Source: Paenibacillus sp. HB172176
Lineage (GTDB): Bacteria; Bacillota; Bacilli; Paenibacillales; Paenibacillaceae
Reading direction: 5' to 3'
DNA length: 64,000 nt
NCBI RefSeq assembly: GCF_011947265.1
Contig: NZ_JAATHD010000007.1
Span: forward strand, 201,988 to 265,987
A program made the position numbers and the translations under genes. Shown here in pieces: positions 7,351-15,030 of the stretch. A model generated the notes under the pieces. It made no database searches. It was not told the origin of the DNA and worked only from the letters and a program-made list of their open reading frames with translations. Position 1 is the stretch's first letter, and every line of letters starts with the position of its first letter.

Positions 7351-9609
7351 TTGAAATCACTTTTTCTTTCGGCTAAAAGCACTTTATTCAGGAGAACCAT
7401 GCTTCTATACAGCTTTGCCGTGTTTATACCCATTTTAGTTTTCTTTTTATTCTGTTATTCTACGGTTTATCATTCATTCGAAAAAGAGATTTACACCTCC
7501 AATATCAACAAATTAAACACGGTTAAGAACGTATACGATGTGAAAATTTCCGAATTAAATACATTAACGAGAAAAGTCGACAGCTCCCCTTCCATGACCC
7601 TGTTTCAAATCAAAAACAATCCAGCCGACGTCGTTTCCACGCTGTCATTTTTAACGCGGCTGCTGGACCCGCTGAGCGATATATTTTTGTGCGAAAGAGG
7701 CTCCGATAAGCTTTTTTCCTCGTCGGGTACCTTCTTTTTTTCAAAGATATTGCCGAATTATATAGACTCCAGCGATTTAAGTATGGATGACTTCTATGAG
7801 CTATTAAACCATTCAGAATCTGTACATGTTCGTCAGGTAATCAGTCAAAACAACCATTCGTATATTTTTTATTTTTCACCGCTTTCCCCCAATTTTTCGA
7901 ATCCCTCAAGAACCGTTGTGTTTGTCATAGACAATGAAAACTTGAAAAAGCTTTTCAATTTCTCAGTCGAAGAAGATGTGAATGAAAATGTGCTTGTATT
8001 CGATAATGATCTCCAATTGCTGAGCAGCTTTGTGCCCGACTCAAAGGGGATTGTCTCAAGCCATATTACTCCTCTTCTGAAGCAGCATAAGGGAGATTTC
8101 TCAGCTACCATAGATACAGACGGACGACAGCTTTATATTATTGGCTTGCATTCCAATGAGACCGGTTATTATTATGTCAAGATTACAGATATGCAAGATG
8201 CCATGAAAAGTCTGATTCAAATCAAAGATTGGGTTATCGTTGTTACATCCCTCATGTTTGTCATAGGCGCTGTTATCATTATGCTGGGACTCAGGTTCAA
8301 TTATTTTCCTATTCGAAAAATTGTCTCGCAATTGAATGCCTATTCGACTACCAGGAATGATGAGCTTGGCACGATAGAAAGAGCGATAGGCGATTTGAAC
8401 CAGCTTCAAGTGGACTATCACAATTTCACGGAACACTCTGAAGACGCGCTTTATGAAAATTTTCTGTTATATGTGCTCAATAGTTCGTTTAATAACCTGC
8501 AAAGCTTAAATTCAGCCGGAAAAAGTATTGGCGTTGTGTATACAAAAAGTGAATTTTGCATGGCATCCCTTTATATTGAAGATATCGACAATCTGAATGA
8601 GATTGGGTATTCGGTTGTGGTAAATGCGATTGCCGTGAATATCCCAAAATCGATTGAATGCCAATTCAAAAATTTGCTTTTTAATCAGCAGATTGTCTGT
8701 ATCCTTTGCCTGGAAAGGGAAGATTACAGTGATTTGATACAAGCCTTTGAAGCGATCCTTCAACAGCTTCTGGAATTAGGCGTTCTGGCAACGATAGGCG
8801 TAAGCGACATGAACGACAAGCCGTCCTTAATTGGAAAACTCTACATGCAAAGCTGCGAAGCGCTGGAATATAAAATGCTGTACAGCATCGGAAGCATCAT
8901 CGAGTATAGTCAGATATCCAATATAACGGATGCGGAAACGCCTCTTCCGGAAATGCTGGAGGCATTCGGCAAGCATATCTCTGAGCTGAAAATCGAGAAG
9001 GCGCAAACGAGCTTCTATGAAATGATGGACTATATTCAAACGAATAAATGCACGCTGTACACATGCAGATACATTTGCTTTGATATTATTCAATATTTTA
9101 AACGACTCTCCGTTGTACTGGATACCGCTTATTCCAACACGCTGGATTATGGCTTTGATATTTTGGAAATTGAACACTTCCAGACGGTAGATGATTTGAT
9201 TGAGTTAATCGAACAGGTTTTTCAGAAGATTACGGATTTTCTCAATACGCACAAGAAGCAACAATCCGATCAGCTCATCGAGGAGATCATGCAATACATC
9301 AATGAAAATGGCTTGAAATATGAATTTCAAATCAGTTCGTTGGCAGAACAATTTTCGATGTCCGTTCAATACTTGCGGAGTATCTTCAAGACGCATACAG
9401 GGCAAACGCTATCGGAGTATGTCAATGCTCTTAAAATCGAAAAGGCGAAGGAGCTGCTCATCACAACAAATGACAGCCTGGCCGTGATCGTTCAAAAAAT
9501 CGGAAAGGTGGATGTAACAAACTTTACAAGGGCGTTTAAAAAAGAAACGGGCTCGACGCCAGGCGCTTATCGCGTCGCTCACCAAGAAAGGAATAAAGCG
9601 GACGAGTAG
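7351..9609 (+). CDS. Membrane-anchored AraC-family transcriptional regulator
   Basis: The 752-residue protein has a membrane helix at about 18-38, an extracytoplasmic sensor region, a second helix at about 292-314, a long cytoplasmic linker with a GGDEF-like fold position but no GGDEF motif, and a C-terminal AraC/HTH_18 DNA-binding domain (about 644-750, with SSLAEQFSMSVQYLRSIFKTH and VTNFTRAFKKETG). Regulators of this layout are common in Paenibacillus beside sugar-transport genes and act as one-protein sensors. The start is the TTG at 7351 after GAGGTGAGG; the frame extends upstream to 7228 but without a ribosome site and across the cre. It is well placed to control the downstream fucosidase and importer genes. 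The ligand is unknown. Confidence 0.85.
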   Translation: MKSLFLSAKSTLFRRTMLLYSFAVFIPILVFFLFCYSTVYHSFEKEIYTSNINKLNTVKNVYDVKISELNTLTRKVDSSPSMTLFQIKNNPADVVSTLSFLTRLLDPLSDIFLCERGSDKLFSSSGTFFFSKILPNYIDSSDLSMDDFYELLNHSESVHVRQVISQNNHSYIFYFSPLSPNFSNPSRTVVFVIDNENLKKLFNFSVEEDVNENVLVFDNDLQLLSSFVPDSKGIVSSHITPLLKQHKGDFSATIDTDGRQLYIIGLHSNETGYYYVKITDMQDAMKSLIQIKDWVIVVTSLMFVIGAVIIMLGLRFNYFPIRKIVSQLNAYSTTRNDELGTIERAIGDLNQLQVDYHNFTEHSEDALYENFLLYVLNSSFNNLQSLNSAGKSIGVVYTKSEFCMASLYIEDIDNLNEIGYSVVVNAIAVNIPKSIECQFKNLLFNQQIVCILCLEREDYSDLIQAFEAILQQLLELGVLATIGVSDMNDKPSLIGKLYMQSCEALEYKMLYSIGSIIEYSQISNITDAETPLPEMLEAFGKHISELKIEKAQTSFYEMMDYIQTNKCTLYTCRYICFDIIQYFKRLSVVLDTAYSNTLDYGFDILEIEHFQTVDDLIELIEQVFQKITDFLNTHKKQQSDQLIEEIMQYINENGLKYEFQISSLAEQFSMSVQYLRSIFKTHTGQTLSEYVNALKIEKAKELLITTNDSLAVIVQKIGKVDVTNFTRAFKKETGSTPGAYRVAHQERNKADE

Positions 9610-9643
9610 AACAATTAGAATGCGTGTAAGGATACATGTAAAA

Positions 9644-9789
9644 GCGATGCCCGCAATCGGCAATATCGAGCTCTAATCCAGGACCTGCTGAATTCTCAGC
9701 CTATGCGAAATGGATCGCAGGGAAAAGCAGCTTGTTTCTGATTCGCCAATTGTTACGCCTTATTGTCGGTCCTATAATAACGACAGAAC
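9644..9789 (+). repeat. Duplicated promoter module, copy A (before the first GH29 gene)
   Basis: These 146 bases align without any gap to 11121-11266, offset 1477, with 119 identities by hand count. Matching is blockwise: the distal block from GCGATG to CCAGGA, the block CCTATGCGAAATGG, the -35 region CGCCAATTGTT and the block TGTCGGTCCTATAAT are nearly invariant, while the stretches between them vary. This pattern and fixed spacing fit a regulatory region with several protein contacts. One reading frame is also open through both copies, so a coding relic cannot be fully excluded. Confidence 0.85.
9750..9778 (+). promoter_or_regulatory. Sigma-A promoter in module copy A
   Basis: TTGTTA (9750-9755) and consensus TATAAT (9773-9778) are spaced by 17 bases. 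The predicted start near 9785 lies at the foot of the terminator hairpin at 9789, so a transcript from here would begin with a terminator before reaching the GH29 gene. Confidence 0.72.
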
Positions 9790-9847
9790 ACTGAAATGCT
9801 ATGGATGAGTTTACATCATCATAGAGATGGCATTTCGGTGTTTTTTT
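9789..9847 (+). terminator. Intrinsic terminator between promoter copy A and the GH29 gene
   Basis: CACTGAAATGC (9789-9799) pairs with GCATTTCGGTG (9830-9840) with one wobble, and an inner CTAT/GATGA arm pairs with TCATC/ATAG, followed by seven T residues (9841-9847). It is a textbook rho-independent terminator. It could end the regulator transcript, but it also lies between the copy A promoter and the GH29 start at 9880, with only 32 bases left for another promoter. Expression of the fucosidase would then need read-through or antitermination. Confidence 0.8.
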
Positions 9848-9879
9848 GTCAAAAATGAGGTAGAGAGAGGTAGGATGGC

Positions 9880-11097
9880 ATGTCAAGTCATAAACGGGAC
9901 TGGTTCAGCAACGCAAGATTCGGAATGTTCGTGCATTATGGCGCTTATGCGGTGGCCGGAAGAGGGGAGTGGGTGTTGAATCGTGAGAACATACCATACG
10001 AGGAATATACGGCCAAATACGTGGAGCCTTTCAAAGCTGAAAATTATAATCCACGCGAATGGGCAAGGCTCGCCAAAAGAACAGGCATGAAATACGTAGT
10101 TCTGACAACAAGGCATCATGACGGATTCGCATTATGGAATACGCAAACCACCGATTTCAACGCGGTGCTGCTAGGACCCCGGAAGGATCTGGTCAAGGAG
10201 TTTGTTGAGGCGATTCGCGCCGAGGGCTTAAAGGTAGGTTTGTATTATTCCGTGGCGGATTGGCATCATGCGGATTATCCGTATGCGTATTGCCGGGATT
10301 GGCCGGAGGGCTGGAGCGATGAAGCGTCCAAGCACCGATTTTTCGCCCATTATACCGCTCAGCTCAAAGAGTTGATGACGCAGTATGGGAAGATTGATCT
10401 ATTGTGGTACGATGGCTGCTTGCCGAAGCCTACAGAAGGACGGGAAATCAACGAATGGATTTATACCGTTCAACCGGACATTCTCATCAATAATCGAAAC
10501 GGCGATCCTTACGATTTTGTCGTGTGCGAGCAAACGATCAAACCTGCGGAACCGGGCATTGCATGGGAAGCGTGTATGACCTTAAACGATAATTGGGGTT
10601 ATCATAGCGGCGATCACAATTACAAGTCAGCCAAAGATGTACTGGGCATGCTCATTCAAATCGCCTCCAGAAGCGGGAATTTGCTGCTGAATGTTGGCCC
10701 ATTGCCAAGCGGAGATATTCCGGCGCAATCCGTTGAGATACTGGAGCAGGTTGGCCGATGGCTAACAACATTCGGTGAAGGCATCTATGGCACAGAGCGT
10801 TCCGAGCTGATGTGGAACAATATGAGCCAGCTTACAATAAAGGATAATCGGCTGTTTATTTATTTCCATAATGATCCGGGCAACGAGTTTTGTTTGGCGG
10901 AGATCAGCAACAAAGTGGAACAAGCCTATTATTTGGATACCGGGGACGCGGTGAGTTTTGAACAGCATGGCAACAGAATTTTCCTTCGTGACTTGAAGCT
11001 GGACTTTAGCCGGTATCTGATCCCATGTATTGTACTGGAATTAGACGGAAAAGCTGCGCCGGCAAGAAAAGCGGAAGGTTTCTGGATTGTGGATTAG
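9880..11097 (+). CDS. Alpha-L-fucosidase, GH29, cytoplasmic
   Basis: GH29 enzymes are retaining exo-alpha-L-fucosidases. The 405-residue protein begins at the ATG at 9880 after a purine-rich GAGAGGTAGG site and has no signal peptide, so it would act on imported oligosaccharides. The family signatures are RFGMFVHYGAYA near the N-terminus, TTRHHDGFALW, VGLYYSVADWHH and LLWYDG, in which Asp178 is the expected nucleophile; LLLNVGPLPSGDIP follows near residue 270. A short C-terminal beta region completes the chain. The length is at the short end for the family, so no carbohydrate-binding module is present. A second, different GH29 lies at 24538. Confidence 0.92.
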   Translation: MSSHKRDWFSNARFGMFVHYGAYAVAGRGEWVLNRENIPYEEYTAKYVEPFKAENYNPREWARLAKRTGMKYVVLTTRHHDGFALWNTQTTDFNAVLLGPRKDLVKEFVEAIRAEGLKVGLYYSVADWHHADYPYAYCRDWPEGWSDEASKHRFFAHYTAQLKELMTQYGKIDLLWYDGCLPKPTEGREINEWIYTVQPDILINNRNGDPYDFVVCEQTIKPAEPGIAWEACMTLNDNWGYHSGDHNYKSAKDVLGMLIQIASRSGNLLLNVGPLPSGDIPAQSVEILEQVGRWLTTFGEGIYGTERSELMWNNMSQLTIKDNRLFIYFHNDPGNEFCLAEISNKVEQAYYLDTGDAVSFEQHGNRIFLRDLKLDFSRYLIPCIVLELDGKAAPARKAEGFWIVD

Positions 11098-11120
11098 GGC
11101 GTGTTTGTGTACACGCCTCA

Positions 11121-11266
11121 GCGATGTCCGCAATCGGCAATATCGAACTCAAATCCAGGAATGAGTGAATTGTCCGCCTATGCGAAATGGATAGTAAGTG
11201 AAAACAGCCAGTTTCGATATCGCCAATTGTTCCACCGTACTGTCGGTCCTATAATGACGACAGAAC
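11121..11266 (+). repeat. Duplicated promoter module, copy B (before the FAD oxidoreductase gene)
   Basis: This is the partner of 9644-9789, aligned without gaps at about 82 percent identity. Unlike copy A it runs straight into the ribosome site of the next gene (AGGAGG at about 11273) with no terminator. It begins 23 bases after the stop codon of the GH29 gene, so the oxidoreductase gene has its own promoter inside what would otherwise look like one operon. Confidence 0.85.
11227..11255 (+). promoter_or_regulatory. Sigma-A promoter in module copy B
   Basis: TTGTTC (11227-11232) and TATAAT (11250-11255) are spaced by 17 bases, exactly as in copy A. Transcription would start near 11262, giving a leader of about 26 bases. 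Confidence 0.72.
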
Positions 11267-11287
11267 GACGACAGGAGGCAGAACAAG

Positions 11288-12889
11288 ATGATGGAAATGA
11301 AAACAGACATACTGGTTGTAGGCGCAAGCTTTGGAGGGGTATCCGCGGCACTGTCCGCCGTCAAGCTGGGAAAACGAGTGATCATGACAGAAGAGACGGG
11401 CTGGATTGGCGGTCAGGCAACAGGGCAGGGCGTACCGATCGACGAGCATCCCTGGATAGAGAAGTACGGTCATACCAGCAGCTACATGACCTTCCGAAGC
11501 AAGGTCAGGGAGTATTACCGCAGAAATTATCCCATGAATGAAAAGGCCCGGCAGGATCTAACCTTGAATCCGGGAGCGTGCTGGGTAAGCGCCCTTGGCT
11601 TTGAACCGCGGGTAGGCGAGGCGGTATTAGAGGAGATGCTCGCCCCATACCGGACGGCAGGCTTATTGACCATCTTGAAAGGGCTTACTCCAGTCAAAGC
11701 CGCGACTACTGGTGATTTCATCGATGCGGTGGAATTTCAAGCCCGTGATGGAAAACAGATTACCATAACGGCCAACTATATAGTGGACGCTACAGAGCTG
11801 GGCGATCTTCTGCCTATGTGCGGAGCGGAGTATGTCACAGGTGCCGAGAGCATGAGCCAGACAGGTGAGCCTCTGGCCTTGGAAGGAGAGGCCGATCCTC
11901 TCAGACAGCAGCCGTTCACGCATCTAATCGCACTTTCGTACCATCCTGAGAGCGATTTCACGATTCCAAGACCTGCTTCCTATGAGAAATTCCATCCCAA
12001 TTTCGCTCACATTACGGCAACGACGGAACGCAGCGGCGCGATGGCCGGGCTTTTTGCAACTAATGACGCGGAAGCGTACCGGCAAAGCATGTGGAATTTC
12101 CGCAGGCATTTTTGCCGTGACAATTTTGACCGGACCTTCTTTGACAGCGATCTTACCGTTCTGATGAACGGGAATGAATATCGTAACCGCGTACTGACCG
12201 GTGTCTCTCAGGCAGAAAAACAAACCGCGCTTGAGGAGGCCAAAGCGCTTTCCCTCTCCCTGGTCTATTATCTGCAGACCGAGCTTGGGTTCAAAGGACT
12301 TAAGCCAAGGCCCGACGTATTCGACACAAGCGATGGTCTGGCCGCTCATCCCTATATCCGTGAAAGCCGCAGGATCAAAGCCGAGTTTACCATATGCGAA
12401 CAGGATTTTCGCATCGACATGCACCCTGACGGACCGGTTGATTATGCCGACAGCGTAGGCGTATCCGGTTACCGGATTGACATTCATGAGAAGGCAAAGG
12501 ACGGTACGCCAAATATCACATCAGCTGTCCATGGCCAGCATTGGGTGCAGCAACTTCCCCTCGGAGCGCTAATCCCCGTGAGACTTCAAAACCTGATTCC
12601 TGCTTGCAAAAACATCGGTACGACCCATGTTACCAATGGCTCCTTCCGCGTGCATTCCACCGAATGGAATATTGGAGAGGCTGCCGGCGCTTTGGCTGCA
12701 TATTGCCTTATAACGGGCGAATCTCCCCGGGCTGTACGCAATACTCAAACCATGCTGGAGGATTATCAATACCGTCTCGACAGGCTGGGCGTGGAAAGAG
12801 GCTGGCCTTCCCTGAGCTACTCCCAATCTTATGCCAGTTACTCGGGTAAGAGGAAAAATTGGTATTACGGCGAAGCGAAGCGGCTTTAG
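11288..12889 (+). CDS. FAD-dependent oxidoreductase, substrate unknown
   Basis: The 533-residue protein has an N-terminal Rossmann FAD-binding fold (DILVVGASFGGVSAALSAV, then an acidic TEETGWIGGQ) and belongs to the FAD_oxidored group often found in bacterial polysaccharide-utilisation clusters. NYIVDATELGDLLP near residue 165 and the C-terminal NIGEAAGALAAYCL are typical of the second half of the FAD site. There is no signal peptide. The start is the ATG at 11288 after ACAGGAGG. It has a dedicated copy of the module that precedes the fucosidase gene, suggesting shared control, and is followed after a cre by an importer operon. Which sugar or aglycone it oxidises is not evident. Confidence 0.85.
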   Translation: MMEMKTDILVVGASFGGVSAALSAVKLGKRVIMTEETGWIGGQATGQGVPIDEHPWIEKYGHTSSYMTFRSKVREYYRRNYPMNEKARQDLTLNPGACWVSALGFEPRVGEAVLEEMLAPYRTAGLLTILKGLTPVKAATTGDFIDAVEFQARDGKQITITANYIVDATELGDLLPMCGAEYVTGAESMSQTGEPLALEGEADPLRQQPFTHLIALSYHPESDFTIPRPASYEKFHPNFAHITATTERSGAMAGLFATNDAEAYRQSMWNFRRHFCRDNFDRTFFDSDLTVLMNGNEYRNRVLTGVSQAEKQTALEEAKALSLSLVYYLQTELGFKGLKPRPDVFDTSDGLAAHPYIRESRRIKAEFTICEQDFRIDMHPDGPVDYADSVGVSGYRIDIHEKAKDGTPNITSAVHGQHWVQQLPLGALIPVRLQNLIPACKNIGTTHVTNGSFRVHSTEWNIGEAAGALAAYCLITGESPRAVRNTQTMLEDYQYRLDRLGVERGWPSLSYSQSYASYSGKRKNWYYGEAKRL

Positions 12890-13011
12890 TCATTAAGCGC
12901 GGCTCCCCCATAGATGCAATAGGCTGTTTCGCGCGTATTCATTTGGAGCTGTTTCGATTTCGCATGTGCCTAAAACTAAAGCTGCTGCGGCCAAGGTTTC
13001 CTTTTTGAAGA

Positions 13012-13026
13012 TTGAAAACGTTTTCT
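13012..13026. promoter_or_regulatory. cre site (CcpA) upstream of the first importer operon
   Basis: TTGAAAACGTTTTCT matches every fixed position of the cre consensus WTGNAANCGNWNNCW and is nearly palindromic. A TATAAC hexamer follows at 13046-13051, so the cre overlaps or abuts the -35 region of the presumed importer promoter, as expected for catabolite repression. Confidence 0.78.
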
Positions 13027-13086
13027 CGGCGGCTTAAGATCGGCCTATAACATTCGTCATTCACAAAAGAAAGGAAACGATGATTC

Positions 13087-14019
13087 ATGACAGGAACAAC
13101 AAGGATACCCATTTCAAGAAAAGTCAAAAAAGGTTTTTTATCCAATTGGGAGTTTTATGTCATGCTGCTTCCTGCAATAGCGATCACTTTTGTATTCTCG
13201 TATATGCCGATGTATGGATTGCAGATCGCATTTAAAACGACGCGTCTCGGCGCTAATTATCTGAAAGGCGATTGGATCGGCTTTGATAACTTTATCCGTT
13301 TTTTTCACGCCGGCTGGTTTGGCATCATTATGAAAAATACGATTCTGTTAAGTGTAGTCAGCTATTTAATCACTTTTCCGTTTACGATCTTGCTGGCGCT
13401 TATGATTTTCAACTCTGTGAACAAACGATTGGCCAAATTTACACAGACCTTTACCTATTTGCCCCACTTGCTTTCCAGTGTTCTGGTCATCGGTATACTG
13501 AACCTGTTTTGCAACGGGGAAACCGGGCTGATCAATATTGGACTAAGGTTAATGGGACAGGATGCAATCAGTTTTTTTGGAAGGAACGATTTGGTGCTCC
13601 CGATGTACACCATCACGAATCTATGGCAGCATGTCGGATTTTCGGCAATTGTATATTTGGCAGCGCTTAATTCCATCGACAATTCCATTGTAGAGTCGGC
13701 GCGGATAGATGGCGCGAATAAATTCAAAGTGATGATGAAGATTCAAATTCCTTGGATTCTGCCTGTGATCATTACGATGTTGATCCTGCATATGGGTCAT
13801 ATTTTAAGTGTCGCTGTGGATAAGGTGCTCCTCATGCAGACCGATTTGAATATTTCCGCTTCTGAAGTCATCGCTACTTATGTCTATAAGGCGGGGATTC
13901 AGGGCGCGCAGTATGGTTTTGCTTCGGCGGTGGGATTATTCAACAACTGCATTAATATGGTTATGCTGCTTCTTATCAATTGGTTATCCAAGCGCTTCAG
14001 CGAAACGTCGATTTTTTAA
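13087..14019 (+). CDS. ABC sugar transporter permease, LplB type (importer 1)
   Basis: This 310-residue protein has six predicted membrane helices and the binding-protein-dependent permease signature: the EAA loop is at ESARIDGANKFKVMMKIQIP (about residues 204-223). The N-terminal FSYMPMYGLQIAFK motif and the C-terminal KRFSETSIF are characteristic of LplB-like permeases that pair with YtcP-like partners for oligosaccharide import. The start follows AGAAAGGA. It is the first gene of a three-gene operon under a cre site. The ATPase is not encoded here; such systems usually share a distant MsmX-type ATPase. Confidence 0.9.
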   Translation: MTGTTRIPISRKVKKGFLSNWEFYVMLLPAIAITFVFSYMPMYGLQIAFKTTRLGANYLKGDWIGFDNFIRFFHAGWFGIIMKNTILLSVVSYLITFPFTILLALMIFNSVNKRLAKFTQTFTYLPHLLSSVLVIGILNLFCNGETGLINIGLRLMGQDAISFFGRNDLVLPMYTITNLWQHVGFSAIVYLAALNSIDNSIVESARIDGANKFKVMMKIQIPWILPVIITMLILHMGHILSVAVDKVLLMQTDLNISASEVIATYVYKAGIQGAQYGFASAVGLFNNCINMVMLLLINWLSKRFSETSIF

Positions 14020-14031
14020 GGGGGTGATGTT

Positions 14032-14946
14032 ATGGAAGATACGTCTCTAGACAGAAGCTTCAAGCCTGGTTCAGGGTTAGATGATCGTATTTTTGATCTT
14101 GCAGTAAAGATATTTCTACTCCTTTTAGGGGTAATGGCGCTGTATCCGCTTTGGTTTGTTTTGATCGCGTCCGTAAGCAATCCTTCGGATATTTTTCTGG
14201 GTCGTGTATTTGTCATTCCAAGCGGGCTGAATTTGGAAGCCTACGAGAAGCTTTGGAATACGCCCAAAATATGGACGGGGTACAGGAACAGTATTCTTTA
14301 TACCGCAGTGGGGACACTTATTAATCTTACGGTGACCTTGCCAGCCGCTTTTGCCTTATCCAGGAAAGCGCTTCCAGGTCGCGGGATTATCAGCATGTTC
14401 TTTATTTTCACCATGATATTCAGCGGGGGGCTTATTCCGACCTTTATGTTGGTCAGATCGCTGCACATGGTGGACAGTATATGGGCTCTGGTCATTCCCG
14501 GCGCCTTGTCCGCATTCAATATGCTTATCGCCAAAAGCTTTTTTGAGGGAGGCATACCAGAGAGCATTTATGAAGCGGCCATTATAGACGGAGCCAGCAA
14601 ATTTCAGTTTTTTTTCCGGTTTGCTCTGCCTTTGTCCAAAGCGATGATAGCGGTCATTTTTCTCTACTATGCGTTAAGTCATTGGAATGATTACTTCACC
14701 GCATTAATTTACATTAGAACGCCTGACAAACAGCCGCTTACGATCATCATATCGCAGCTGGTCGCAACCGTGGATACAACACTGCTGGAAACGATGCCGA
14801 GCGAAGAAGCTTATCATTTGCTCATGGAGAGATCATTGATGAAATACGCCGTCGTGTTTGTGGGCGCCATTCCAATGATCCTGTTATATCCATTTCTGCA
14901 GAAATATTTGATACAAGGCGTTATGTTAGGCGCAGTAAAAGGCTAA
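14032..14946 (+). CDS. ABC sugar transporter permease, YtcP/LplC type (importer 1)
   Basis: The second permease subunit, 304 residues with six membrane helices, starts 12 bases after the first one behind AAGGGGGTG. Family marks are the FTMIFSGGLIPTFMLV segment, the EAA loop (EAAIIDGASKFQFFFRFALP, about 181-200), SHWNDYFTALIYI, and the terminal QKYLIQGVMLGAVKG that nearly all YtcP-like proteins share. It forms the channel heterodimer with the upstream product. Confidence 0.9.
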   Translation: MEDTSLDRSFKPGSGLDDRIFDLAVKIFLLLLGVMALYPLWFVLIASVSNPSDIFLGRVFVIPSGLNLEAYEKLWNTPKIWTGYRNSILYTAVGTLINLTVTLPAAFALSRKALPGRGIISMFFIFTMIFSGGLIPTFMLVRSLHMVDSIWALVIPGALSAFNMLIAKSFFEGGIPESIYEAAIIDGASKFQFFFRFALPLSKAMIAVIFLYYALSHWNDYFTALIYIRTPDKQPLTIIISQLVATVDTTLLETMPSEEAYHLLMERSLMKYAVVFVGAIPMILLYPFLQKYLIQGVMLGAVKG

Positions 14947-14956
14947 TGGTGATTAG

Positions 14957-14991
14957 GTTTGATCGTGTGCTCAGCAAGGGCGCGATTAAAC
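14957..14991 (+). other. Intercistronic stem-loop between permease and binding-protein genes (importer 1)
   Basis: GTTTGATCGT pairs with GCGATTAAAC over ten positions including two G-T wobbles. There is no T-run, so it is more likely to shield or process mRNA than to terminate. Such hairpins commonly help make more binding protein than permease. Confidence 0.5.
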
Positions 14992-15030
14992 GTCACAATA
15001 TGAATCATATTTTACAGGAGGGTTTATTTT

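Noticed and set aside
11101..11541. Open frame overlapping promoter module copy B and the start of the oxidoreductase gene
   Set aside because: Its end overlaps the oxidoreductase gene in another frame. In copy A the same frame is open over the module, but has stops just upstream and no start. Promoter elements explain the conservation better.
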